A DNA stretch of 35,994 nt from assembly GCA_900543975.1 (NCBI GenBank), contig UQTI01000026.1, forward strand, positions 1 through 35,994, given 5' to 3'. Shown here piece by piece: positions 8,038-15,781 of the stretch. Numbering within the stretch: the stretch's first letter is position 1; each line of letters begins with the position of its first letter. A model generated the notes under the pieces. The model searched no databases. It was not told the DNA's origin and saw nothing but the letters and a program-made list of their open reading frames with translations. The position numbers and the translations under genes are program-made. Source of the DNA: an uncultured Prevotella sp. (GTDB lineage Bacteria > Bacteroidota > Bacteroidia > Bacteroidales > Bacteroidaceae).

Positions 8038-8045
8038 CAAAATTA
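8038..8045 (-). promoter_or_regulatory. -7 element for the Lrp/AsnC gene
   Basis: Minus-strand TAATTTTG fits TAnnTTTG and gives a start near 8031, about 40 bases before the ATG at 7991. The A/T-rich region 8040-8120 also contains several TAATTTT-like words that could be autoregulatory sites, but no clear dyad was found. Confidence 0.55.
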
Positions 8046-8248
8046 GCGATTATAAATGACATAGCCAACATTTTGTCAAAAAATTTTGCTGATAATTTTC
8101 TTTTTGACTAATTTTAGCGTTGAAACGATGAAAAACATGAGGCTAACGGCATCGTTATGGTGACGTTTGGGGCGCTTTGAATGGTAAAAAATCGGTTAAT
8201 GATAAAAGAACATTTGCTTGGAAGAAGGTTTATTCGGAAAAAAATGAG

Positions 8249-8256
8249 TAAGTTTG
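8249..8256 (+). promoter_or_regulatory. -7 element for ruvB
   Basis: TAAGTTTG followed by CA. The start would be near 8262, 20 bases before the ruvB ATG. The surrounding GAGTAAGTTTGCA is identical to the promoter of the pyridoxamine kinase gene at 13895-13906. Confidence 0.65.
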
Positions 8257-8281
8257 CATAAACAAAATAAAAACAAACGTG

Positions 8282-9316
8282 ATGACAGACGATTTCGATA
8301 TAAGACAAGAGGGCACGACCTCAAAGGAGAAAGACTTTGAGAACGCTCTGCGACCATTGCGCTTTGGCGACTTCAGCGGACAGCCGAAGGTGGTGGAAAA
8401 CCTGGAGGTGTTTGTGGAGGCGGCAAAATATCGTGGAGAGCCGCTCGACCACACGCTCTTGCATGGACCTCCGGGTCTGGGCAAGACAACGCTCAGCAAC
8501 ATCATTGCAAACGAGCTGGGCGTGGGCTTCAAGATAACGAGCGGACCGGTGCTCGACAAGCCCGGCGACCTGGCGGGCATTCTGACCTCGCTGGAACCGC
8601 GCGACGTGCTCTTCATTGACGAGATTCACCGCCTGTCGCCTGTGGTGGAGGAGTATCTCTACTCGGCGATGGAAGACTACCGCATAGACATCATGATCGA
8701 CAAGGGTCCGTCGGCACGGTCAATACAGATCGACCTTAACCCGTTCACGCTTGTGGGAGCAACCACGCGCAGCGGACTGCTCACGGCTCCCTTGCGTGCT
8801 CGTTTCGGCATAAACCTGCACCTCGAATATTATGACCCTGCCACGCTCACGCGCATCATCAAACGCTCGGCAGCGATCCTGAACGTGCCCATTGATGACG
8901 ATGCGGCACTGGAGATCTCGCGCCGTTCACGCGGCACGCCTCGTATCGCCAACGCTCTGCTGCGTCGCGTGCGCGACTTTGCCCAGGTCAAGGGCAGCGG
9001 ACGCATAAACACCGAGATAGCCAACATAGCGCTCAGTTCGCTCAACATCGACCAGTATGGTCTTGACGAGATCGACAACAAGATCTTGCTTACCATCATC
9101 GACAAGTTTCGCGGCGGTCCTGTGGGCGTGTCTACCATCGCCACCGCCATCGGCGAGGATGCAGGCACCGTGGAGGAGGTGTATGAGCCTTACCTCATCA
9201 TGGAGGGCTTCATAAAGCGCACGCCACGCGGACGTGTCGTCACCCCGCTTGCCTACAAGCATCTGGGCCGCAACATGTATGACAGCGATGTGGCGACCCC
9301 AGGGTTGTTCGATTGA
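8282..9316 (+). CDS. ruvB: Holliday junction branch migration helicase RuvB
   Basis: The 344-residue AAA+ ATPase drives RuvA-bound Holliday junctions during recombination repair. Seen in the sequence: a RuvB N-terminus (LRPLRFGDFSGQ, about 24-35), Walker A GPPGLGKTT, Walker B FIDEIHRL, sensor GATTRSGLL, LRARFG arginine finger region, and the C-terminal winged helix ending FIKRTPRGRVVTPLAYKHLG. Full length. The ATG at 8282 is used rather than the GTG directly before it. It is followed by a strong terminator, so it is monocistronic here; ruvA and ruvC are not in the window. Confidence 0.97.
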   Translation: MTDDFDIRQEGTTSKEKDFENALRPLRFGDFSGQPKVVENLEVFVEAAKYRGEPLDHTLLHGPPGLGKTTLSNIIANELGVGFKITSGPVLDKPGDLAGILTSLEPRDVLFIDEIHRLSPVVEEYLYSAMEDYRIDIMIDKGPSARSIQIDLNPFTLVGATTRSGLLTAPLRARFGINLHLEYYDPATLTRIIKRSAAILNVPIDDDAALEISRRSRGTPRIANALLRRVRDFAQVKGSGRINTEIANIALSSLNIDQYGLDEIDNKILLTIIDKFRGGPVGVSTIATAIGEDAGTVEEVYEPYLIMEGFIKRTPRGRVVTPLAYKHLGRNMYDSDVATPGLFD

Positions 9317-9337
9317 GATTTCAAGACATATAAAAAG

Positions 9338-9370
9338 AGCCCCCTACGGCAATCTGTCGTAGGGGGCTTT
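9338..9370 (+). terminator. Intrinsic terminator after ruvB
   Basis: Perfect 11-base arms AGCCCCCTACG (9338-9348) and its complement (9358-9368), with a 9-base loop, preceded by AAAA and followed by TTT. Just beyond, the 18-base word GGCTTTCCTTATTATAAA is present twice in tandem (9365-9382, 9383-9400), so part of the terminator tail has been duplicated. It may also serve the convergent gene ending at 9420. Confidence 0.85.
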
Positions 9371-9419
9371 CCTTATTATAAAGGCTTTCCTTATTATAAA
9401 GTTTTCTCCTTTTTTTACA

Positions 9420-12400
9420 TTACTTGTTCACGCTGATCTTCATGCTCTGGCTCTTGCCGTTCTTGGTGGCCTTCACAACATAAACGCCGCTCTTGAGGTT
9501 GGCGGTGCTGATGTTGCCTTCGGCAGAGAAGAAGCCTGAGCCTACTTTGACGCCATCAACGGTGAAGAGGTCATAGGCAGCGCCCGACATGTCGGCGACG
9601 GGCTGGTTGATGCCTGTTGCGTCTGTTTTGAGGTAGAGCATAATAGACGGAGCACGACCAACCTCTTCATTGTCAACATAGCCAGTCTTTGACCAGTCGA
9701 AGGCGGTGATGTCAAGACCCTGCGAGTACCATATATAAGCACCCTTTTTGGCGCCTCTGTTGTATGACGCATACCAGAAGAAATTGTAGTAGTTCTCAAG
9801 CGACTCAGAAACGGTGAGCACCGCGAGGTTCTTGCCGGCCTGATATTTGAACGGCTTCTGAAGGGCTATGGTGAGCTCGTCGCTCTTCTTTGCAGGCACG
9901 TTCAGCGGACCTTCATAAACCAGAGTGTATTCGGTCTCGGGAATCCATTTTGTGTTCTCCTCAAGGTCGGTGTTGGCCATGTAGACCTTCACGTTCACGC
10001 CTTTCACGTCGACAGAAGGACCCTCGTTCTCGTACATCCATGCTATGCGGTCAATGCGTGCGTCGGTGTTGCCGACCTCCTTGGCGCTGTAGACGGTCTG
10101 TGCGGCGCCATACTCGGTGTTGAGGCAGAAGGGAGCGTACCATCCGCTTGTTGTAGGACTTGTGGGGATGGGCACGAGCGAGCCGTCATAGTCGGCGCGT
10201 GGCTGTATGGTCAGCGCATCGCTGATGTTGTTGTCGAGGTTCTCGTCGCCCTGGAACGTGACAATCTTTCCGTAGATAGCCATCTCGGCAGTGGGCTTCC
10301 ATTCCAAATCCACGATGGCGCGTTCGCCGAATGCCAACTTCTTGGTGTAGTTCTTCTTGACAAGCTCATTGCCCTCAGCGTCCACGAGCATGGCGTTGAA
10401 GGCATATTCTGTTGTCTGACCTTGGTTCTCCACTACCAGCTGATAGATGGTGGGCTTGCCGACGAAGGGACGTGCCGGACCGTTGAGAGAAACGACAGCG
10501 AGGTCGCGGTTGTTGGCCTCCTTGATGCTCAGACCATAGAGGTCAAGCAGGTGAGAGTTTTGCTCAGATGTGGCATGGAGAGCAATGCTGAACACGCCTG
10601 TCTCCTTGGCTGTGAACACAAAGGTGTGGCTCTTGACCTGCTGTGTGGCAGCCAGGTCCATCTTGTTGAGTTCCTGAACAGGAGCGTTGTAGTTGAGATC
10701 CTTGAGCAGGTAGAAGTCGATGTGGTTAGGACCGAAGCTCTGAGAGTTGACGGTCACAGCATATTTCTTTCCAGCCTCGAAGGGCAGGTAATAAGAGATG
10801 AGCCAGTCGTCAGACTGCTTAAGGTTGCTGCCCTGATGGCTTATTGTGCGCACCTTGTCCTCCTCGTTCTCGTTATATTCTTTTGTTGACCAGAGCCATC
10901 CGAATTTGTCGCCGTCGGCATCGACCATGGTCCACGACTGAGCGCAGGTGTTGAAGTCGTAAATTGCAGGAATGTTGTCGGTAGGACCGAGCACCACGTC
11001 CTCTGTTTTTGTTGCCTCGCTCTCAGCATCGGCGTTTACAGCCTTTACCGAGTAGCTGTAGATGAGCGCCTTTGTTATGTCGGCATCGGTAACCTGTGTG
11101 GCCTTTGTCTTCTCGGCGATGACCTTGTTGTCGGGCATACGTGTCACGGTGTATGTGAGCGAAGAGTGGTCCACAAAGCCCTCGTGTGTGCCGAGCTCGT
11201 CGATGTCCCAGCTCAGGGTCACCTTCTGGTTTGTTTCCTTGGTGAGCTTAAGGTTCTTTGGAGCCTTGGGTGTGTCGTGTCCCACAAAGGTGGTTGCCTT
11301 TGCCTCTGCACCCCTGCCGTCGCGGTCGTTGGTGGTGTAGGCATATACGGCGTATGTGTATCTGCGGCTCTCTGTCATGGTTTCGTCCACCCATGTCATG
11401 GCCTGTCCGGGCTTCACGTCGGTGAATGTCTTCACCGGCTTCTTGCTGTGGTTACGGTAAATCTCCACCTTAGAGATGTTGGCGAGGTCCTCGCCGCCAT
11501 AGGTCTTTGACGGGTTTGTCCAAGCCACGGTAGCCTTCAATGCGCCCTTGGCATCAGCCAGCACGTTAAGGTTCTGCACGGCAGCGGGTGCTGCGGACTT
11601 TGCGGCAGAGAAGGGTATGTAGAGACCTGCCACCTGAGGCGCTGAGCCGAGTTTGCCGACGAGGTCGAGACGCTTGTTCTCGAGATCCACCTTTGTTATG
11701 AAGTCGGTCTGGTAAGTGGTTCCGTTGATCTCGGTCATGCCGTTGCCGATCCAGTAGAGAGTGCCATTGTCGTGGTCAAACTCCATGGTCTGGAAATACT
11801 GTGGAACCATGCCTGTTCCGAACAGCTGCTCTGCTGTGGCATTCTCCTTGTTTATCTTGCACACGTTGCCGTAGCGGTCCACGCCGTAGAGCTGTCCGTC
11901 GTAGGTGCAGGCGAGGGTGTAATAGACCTCATCCAGGTCACCCACCTTGATAGCGCGGCCCGTCTGGTGCTGTGTGTCGAAGACAAGCAGCTCCGACTTC
12001 TGGATGCTTTTGTCGTAAGAGATGGCATAGAGCGTGCCTGTGCTGTAGTCGTAGGTCATGTCGTAGATGATAGAGGCAGAGTTGATGATATCACCCCACA
12101 CCTCATACTCATCGTTGTCGACGTCGTAGCGCAGCAGGTCGGTGGGTACCGTCTGTTTGCTGCCGTCTGTCTGCGACGTGATGTTGGCGGCACGAGCCAC
12201 GAAATAATAACCGTCGGCGTAGGCACCTGCTGTAACGAGGTTTGTGGCATCGCCGAAGAAGCGCTTAAACTCGAATGTTCCCTTGTCTTGCAAGGGGAAA
12301 CTCACGAACGAGTTGGGTATGCGCACCTGTTCCTCGTCATAGCATAACATGCCATAGGCTGTCTTTGCCTGTGCCTGTGCCTGTAGCGCTGTGGCCACGA

Positions 12401-12455
12401 AGGCAACAAGCAGCGTTAGTGTACGAAGACACTTTGTGAAGTAGTTGTTTGTCAT
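9420..12455 (-). CDS. Large secreted multidomain protein with fibronectin-III-like domains and type IX (Por) sorting domain
   Basis: The 1011-residue protein starts with a signal peptide (hydrophobic TLTLLVAFVATALQ, ending near AQAQA). Residues about 30-290 have propeller-like repeats (YDMTYDYSTGTLYAIS, LACTYDGQLYGVD, MEFDHDNGTLYWIG). Two fibronectin-III-like segments follow (about 295-395 and 400-490; VTLSWDID). Then comes a cleaved-adhesin/choice-of-anchor-J-like jelly roll (about 495-650; DWLISYYLPFEAGKKY), a CARDB-like segment (about 665-765; DENLDNNISDALTI) and a further beta-rich region. The last roughly 65 residues (DLFTVDGVKVGSG, LKSGVYVVKATKNGKSQSMK) look like the C-terminal signal recognised by the type IX secretion system. 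Monocistronic, with a 400-base repeat-rich upstream region. No enzyme motif was recognised; adhesion or glycan/protein binding is only a guess. Confidence 0.85.
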   Translation of the reverse strand: MTNNYFTKCLRTLTLLVAFVATALQAQAQAKTAYGMLCYDEEQVRIPNSFVSFPLQDKGTFEFKRFFGDATNLVTAGAYADGYYFVARAANITSQTDGSKQTVPTDLLRYDVDNDEYEVWGDIINSASIIYDMTYDYSTGTLYAISYDKSIQKSELLVFDTQHQTGRAIKVGDLDEVYYTLACTYDGQLYGVDRYGNVCKINKENATAEQLFGTGMVPQYFQTMEFDHDNGTLYWIGNGMTEINGTTYQTDFITKVDLENKRLDLVGKLGSAPQVAGLYIPFSAAKSAAPAAVQNLNVLADAKGALKATVAWTNPSKTYGGEDLANISKVEIYRNHSKKPVKTFTDVKPGQAMTWVDETMTESRRYTYAVYAYTTNDRDGRGAEAKATTFVGHDTPKAPKNLKLTKETNQKVTLSWDIDELGTHEGFVDHSSLTYTVTRMPDNKVIAEKTKATQVTDADITKALIYSYSVKAVNADAESEATKTEDVVLGPTDNIPAIYDFNTCAQSWTMVDADGDKFGWLWSTKEYNENEEDKVRTISHQGSNLKQSDDWLISYYLPFEAGKKYAVTVNSQSFGPNHIDFYLLKDLNYNAPVQELNKMDLAATQQVKSHTFVFTAKETGVFSIALHATSEQNSHLLDLYGLSIKEANNRDLAVVSLNGPARPFVGKPTIYQLVVENQGQTTEYAFNAMLVDAEGNELVKKNYTKKLAFGERAIVDLEWKPTAEMAIYGKIVTFQGDENLDNNISDALTIQPRADYDGSLVPIPTSPTTSGWYAPFCLNTEYGAAQTVYSAKEVGNTDARIDRIAWMYENEGPSVDVKGVNVKVYMANTDLEENTKWIPETEYTLVYEGPLNVPAKKSDELTIALQKPFKYQAGKNLAVLTVSESLENYYNFFWYASYNRGAKKGAYIWYSQGLDITAFDWSKTGYVDNEEVGRAPSIMLYLKTDATGINQPVADMSGAAYDLFTVDGVKVGSGFFSAEGNISTANLKSGVYVVKATKNGKSQSMKISVNK

Positions 12456-12593
12456 TATTTTTTTTCTTTAGTGTAATTCCAAATAGAAAGAATTATTGTC
12501 TGTATTTTACGGTTTGTGACCATTTTTTATCTTCCAAACGTTTTTTCTTCCAATGTCAGATCTTCTAAATATCTTATAATTGCAGAATTGATT

Positions 12594-12766
12594 TGCTCAA
12601 ATGCCCAAAGGCTCGAATTCCTCTCGAATGTTCGAATTTTTCAAAAGTTCGAATTGTTCGAATGCTCAAATTGCTCAATGCTCGAAAGCTCGAATTGCTT
12701 AATGCTCAAATTGCTCAAATGCTCGAATTGCTCAATGCTCAAAGCCCCCAAGAAAATGCTCAAAAA
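12594..12766. repeat. Short degenerate tandem repeat GCTCAAAT/GCTCGAATT (7-9 bases, about 17 copies)
   Basis: The 12456-12856 gap upstream of the secreted protein is filled first by units such as GCTCAAATT, GCTCGAATT, GCTCAAT and TTCGAATTT head to tail, then by AATTCAAA repeats (separate entry). The units keep the core (G)CTC(A/G)AA while length varies between 7 and 9 bases. Any reading frame through it gives an artificial peptide of SNCSMLK type. No -7 element for the secreted protein gene was found in the gap. Confidence 0.65.
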
Positions 12767-12785
12767 GCCCTGTGCCTTGTAAAAA

Positions 12786-12855
12786 ATCAAAATTCAAAAA
12801 TTCAAAATTGCGGCAAAGCCGCAACAATTCAAAATTCAAAATTCAAAAATCAAAA
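12786..12855 (-). terminator. AATTCAAA repeats around a GCGGC hairpin; likely terminator of the PfkB gene
   Basis: TTGCGGC (12808-12814), loop AAA and GCCGCAA (12818-12824) form a perfect 7-base stem. It is flanked on both sides by direct repeats of (A)ATTCAAA. On the minus strand the hairpin is followed by TTTTG-rich sequence, so it can terminate the kinase transcript, whose stop codon is at 12857. From memory, hairpins of this kind framed by AATTCAAA repeats are common between Bacteroidota genes; I cannot verify that here. Confidence 0.55.
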
Positions 12856-12856
12856 A

Positions 12857-13726
12857 TCATCCCATCACCTTCTCCACCTCGTCAATGTTTCTGTCGAACG
12901 GTCCGCTATGTTCGAGCTTCAGCGTACACATGGCGGCAGCAAACTTGCCAGCCTCTGTTATGCTCTCGCCCTGTGAGCGGCAGTAGAGGTAGCCGGCCGA
13001 GTAGGTGTCGCCGCAGCCTGTAGCATCTACAATCTCGTGTGGTGCGTAGGCCGGAATCTCGTAGAAATGGCCGTCGACAAGAATGAGCGAGCCATAGCTT
13101 CCCAGCGTCACCACAGCCTCTTTCACGCCCCAGATGGCGAGCTGGCGGGCAGCGTCGTGAGGCTCCGGACAGCCTGTGATGACCTCCATCTCGTGCTCGT
13201 TGACCTTCAGGATGTCGGTGTAAGCCAGGATGTCGCATTTGCCAGCCCAGTCGATGGGGAAGACATCCTCCCCGCGCACCTCGCGTAGGTAGCCCTGTGC
13301 GTCGATAGATATGCGTCCCTTCTGTGCGAGACATTTCACCACCTCGGGTGAGAAGTCGTCGGCAAGGAGCGAGCCAAGATGATAGATCTTTGCGTCGAGC
13401 TGTTGCACCTCTTCCACGGTGAACGGGTCGGCCTTTGCTCTGACCTTCTGCGTGCGGTCGTTCTGGTCCTCGCCATAGATGTTCTCGAAGAACACCGACT
13501 TGCGGCTGAGCCATGTGCGCACGTCAATGCCTGCATTGCGCATCTTTTCAACCACATGCATCTCATCGGCTCCGAGCTTGGTGGCCAACTCAAAAGACAC
13601 CTTGTTGGGGAGGTGACTGAAGGCGTAAGCAAAATAGAATGAGGTGCCGCCCGCCATGTAGACGGTCTGACGTGGTGTGACAATCTTGTCTTTGGTGATG
13701 TGTCCAATGCAGCAAATATCTTTCAT
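12857..13726 (-). CDS. PfkB-family (ribokinase-like) sugar or nucleoside kinase
   Basis: The 289-residue cytoplasmic kinase has the ribokinase fold: an N-terminal CCIGHITKD strand, the substrate-loop GGTSFYFAYA (about 27-36), a NEHEMEVITG motif typical for PfkB kinases, and the signature DATGCGDTYSAGYLY with the catalytic Asp in GCGD. It transfers phosphate from ATP to a hydroxymethyl group of a sugar or nucleoside-like substrate, which cannot be named from sequence. Full length for the family. Divergent from the pyridoxamine-kinase-type gene, a member of the same superfamily. Confidence 0.88.
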   Translation of the reverse strand: MKDICCIGHITKDKIVTPRQTVYMAGGTSFYFAYAFSHLPNKVSFELATKLGADEMHVVEKMRNAGIDVRTWLSRKSVFFENIYGEDQNDRTQKVRAKADPFTVEEVQQLDAKIYHLGSLLADDFSPEVVKCLAQKGRISIDAQGYLREVRGEDVFPIDWAGKCDILAYTDILKVNEHEMEVITGCPEPHDAARQLAIWGVKEAVVTLGSYGSLILVDGHFYEIPAYAPHEIVDATGCGDTYSAGYLYCRSQGESITEAGKFAAAMCTLKLEHSGPFDRNIDEVEKVMG

Positions 13727-13804
13727 CGTGTTGAATTGTGTCGCTTATATTTTAGTGTGAATGGGTGAGTTTTTATGTCGCGCGCATCATGCGTGTTAGA
13801 CGTG

Positions 13805-13837
13805 CAAAGGTAATTATTTTTATTGACAAAGCACAAA
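13805..13837 (-). promoter_or_regulatory. Promoter of the PfkB kinase gene
   Basis: Minus-strand TACCTTTG (13805-13812) with TTTG (13834-13837) 21 bases upstream. The start is predicted near 13798, giving a 70-base leader before the ATG at 13726. Confidence 0.7.
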
Positions 13838-13896
13838 TTTGAACCCCCAATTGTCATTTTTTCACAATAAAAAGAAAAAAAACGACATTTTTTGAG

Positions 13897-13904
13897 TAAG
13901 TTTG
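13897..13904 (+). promoter_or_regulatory. -7 element for the pyridoxamine-kinase-type gene
   Basis: TAAGTTTG in the context GAGTAAGTTTGCA. The start is expected near 13911, 18 bases before the ATG at 13929. An in-frame ATG at 13902 lies inside this element and would be untranscribed, which decides the start. Confidence 0.65.
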
Positions 13905-13928
13905 CAAATAAAAAGCAAAAAGATTGTG

Positions 13929-14756
13929 ATGACAGAAAACAAGAAAAACGTTCTGCTCGTGTGCGACATGCCGGGTTATGGCAAGGTGGCCACAGCGGTC
14001 ATGATTCCCATCCTCTCTTATATGGGACATCCTACCTATAACATTCCCACCATGCTCATTTCCAATACGTTCGAGTATGGTCGTTTTGAGCAGTTGGAGA
14101 CCACCGACTACATCGTTGGCACCCTGAAGACCTGGAAGAAGCTCGGCTTCAAGTTTGATGCCGTGGCAACAGGCTACATGCCGTCGGAGCGTCAGGCCGA
14201 GGTGGTGTCACAGTTCTGCCGCGAGCAAGCCAAGAAGGGTGCTCTGGTGTTTGTGGACCCTGTGATGGGCGACGAGGGTCAGCTCTACAACGGCGTGGGC
14301 AAGGCAGCTGTAAAGGCCATGCGCGAGATGGTGAGCGTGGCCGATGTGACCTATCCCAACCACACCGAGGCGTGTCTGCTCACCGACCAGCCTTATCATG
14401 CCGAGGGCGTGTCGCGTGACGAGGCAAAGGCGCTGATCGATGGTGTGAGAGAGATAGGAGCCAAGTCGGTGGTGATAACAAGCATCCTTGTTGAGGGCCG
14501 TCCCTCGGTGGTGGGCTACAGCCACATGAACAGCACCTATTTTGAGCTGCCGTTCAGCGAGATACCTGTCCATTTCCCCGGCACAGGCGACATCTTCTCT
14601 GCCGTGCTCATTGGTCACATGCTTGATGGCCTGACGCTTGCGCAGTCGACCCAGAAAGCCATGGACTCGGTGTATAACCTCATCGACAAGAACCGCGACA
14701 ACGAAGACAAAAACTGCGGGATACCTATTGAGCGGGATCTGGGGGAAATCGTTTAA
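13929..14756 (+). CDS. Pyridoxamine/pyridoxal kinase-type vitamin B6 kinase
   Basis: The 275-residue protein belongs to the pyridoxal kinase branch of the ribokinase superfamily. It should phosphorylate pyridoxal, pyridoxamine or pyridoxine to feed the PLP pool. Features: DMPGYGKVA near the N-terminus (family dSxxG.G equivalent), an early PT-x-x-x-S-N substrate region, FVDPVMGDEGQLY (about 105-117), YPNHTEACLLT, VVITS, and FPGTGDIFSAVL with catalytic Asp in GTGD. The start is set by the promoter. Its stop codon shares TTTAAA with the stop of the convergent WG-repeat gene. A hydroxymethylpyrimidine kinase role is possible but less likely given the length and motifs. Confidence 0.87.
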   Translation: MTENKKNVLLVCDMPGYGKVATAVMIPILSYMGHPTYNIPTMLISNTFEYGRFEQLETTDYIVGTLKTWKKLGFKFDAVATGYMPSERQAEVVSQFCREQAKKGALVFVDPVMGDEGQLYNGVGKAAVKAMREMVSVADVTYPNHTEACLLTDQPYHAEGVSRDEAKALIDGVREIGAKSVVITSILVEGRPSVVGYSHMNSTYFELPFSEIPVHFPGTGDIFSAVLIGHMLDGLTLAQSTQKAMDSVYNLIDKNRDNEDKNCGIPIERDLGEIV

Positions 14757-15442
14757 ACCGTTCCCTGAAACCTTCCGTCGCTGTTGATGACGCCTTCCAC
14801 GCCTTCTTTCACAGCCTCGAAATAAGGATATTCGTCGCGCAGCGAAATGTCGTCATACTCGAAGGGAGCGACCACGGTGTCGTTGCCGTCGGGCATGACC
14901 AGCCCCATCTTGCCGTTCTTCTGTGCTATGACGGGGAGCGACTTGAGGTCGTCGACATACACATAGCAGGTGCGCAGGAAATCGTAGACGGGGTGGAGCA
15001 AGATGTTGCCCTTATAGTCTTTCATGCCGAAATGGCCGTCTTGCTCAAAGACCTCGTGAAACTGTAGATACTTGTCTTTTATCCTGTTCAGATAGAACAC
15101 CATCTTGCGCTTGTCGTTGACCAGATGCACAAGATAGGCGAACGTGTCGCAATAGTTGGCCATGGAGCGTGCGAGCACGATCTTGAAATCGAGACCGCTG
15201 ATGGCCTTGCGGTTAAGGTCAATATATTTGGCTATCACCTCCTCTTTCTGTTCTACCGTCATCCCGGCCATGCTCTCCTCAAACTTGAGCATGATCTGCT
15301 TGCTGCCTTTCATCGCCTTGATGTAACGGTGAATCTGGCGTGCCATCTCGTCGCACACAAACTTGTCTATGCGTGCCACCTCTATTTCGTCCTGATATGT
15401 GGATTCGAAATTTTCCTGTGTAATTTTGTTTTCCTTTTCCAT
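14753..15442 (-). CDS. WG-repeat-like protein of unknown function
   Basis: The 229-residue protein has no signal peptide. The first about 135 residues are helical and charged. The C-terminal 95 residues carry three imperfect WG-type repeats: GHFGMKDYKGNILLHPVYDFL, GKMGLVMPDGNDTVVAPFEYDD and the partial GVEGVINSDGRF, where the aromatic of the usual WG pair is F, M or E. WG repeats are thought to mediate protein contacts. It overlaps the convergent kinase gene by four bases. A promoter lies at 15512-15542. I do not know its role. Confidence 0.75.
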   Translation of the reverse strand: MEKENKITQENFESTYQDEIEVARIDKFVCDEMARQIHRYIKAMKGSKQIMLKFEESMAGMTVEQKEEVIAKYIDLNRKAISGLDFKIVLARSMANYCDTFAYLVHLVNDKRKMVFYLNRIKDKYLQFHEVFEQDGHFGMKDYKGNILLHPVYDFLRTCYVYVDDLKSLPVIAQKNGKMGLVMPDGNDTVVAPFEYDDISLRDEYPYFEAVKEGVEGVINSDGRFQGTV

Positions 15443-15511
15443 AGCGTCAATGTCTATATATTATGTTTATATAGGCGCGGGAGATTGCCAGCACCCCACT
15501 TTTGTTTTGCC

Positions 15512-15542
15512 CAAAGTTACGGTTTTTTAGTGATACAACAAA
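15512..15542 (-). promoter_or_regulatory. Promoter of the WG-repeat gene
   Basis: Minus-strand TAACTTTG (15512-15519) with TTTG (15539-15542) 19 bases upstream; leader of about 64 bases to the ATG at 15442. The rest of the 15443-15781 gap holds the palindromic cassette of the next entry. Confidence 0.7.
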
Positions 15543-15674
15543 CAAAAGCGCCAACTTTTTAATCTTCGCCACGCCATTTGCCTGCTGTGTGGGCAAACAT
15601 CGGAAAAAACGGACGGCGGCGGCTTGTAAACCAAAAAATCGGGCCACGCGAAACAGATGTTACGATTTTTATTG

Positions 15675-15762
15675 TTACCTTTGCATAACCTAAGCTGCAT
15701 CTCGGCTAAAGGTTCAAGCAAGCTTGACCTTTAGCTCTCGATTTGCATTAGCTTTGCAAAAG
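15675..15762 (+). promoter_or_regulatory. Palindromic cassette with two -7 elements upstream of the phosphatase gene
   Basis: Two promoter words, TACCTTTG (15676-15683) and TAGCTTTG (15749-15756), each followed by CA, flank a strong hairpin: GCTAAAGGTTCAAGC (15705-15719) pairs with GCTTGACCTTTAGC (15722-15735) with one bulged T. Weaker inverted similarity continues outward (CTCGG/CTCTCG; CTTTGCA/TGCAAAAG). The right-hand -7 element would start transcription near 15763, 19 bases before the ATG; the left-hand one would put the hairpin in the leader. A hairpin with the same CAAGC-NN-GCTTG core is at 31411-31437. Confidence 0.65.
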
Positions 15763-15781
15763 AACAATCTCAACAGACAAT

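Noticed and set aside
12516..12782. Small plus-strand gene of 88 codons
   Set aside because: Its translation is mostly the 7-9-base repeat read through (SNCSMLK type), with no promoter or ribosome site; it looks like an artefact of the repeat.
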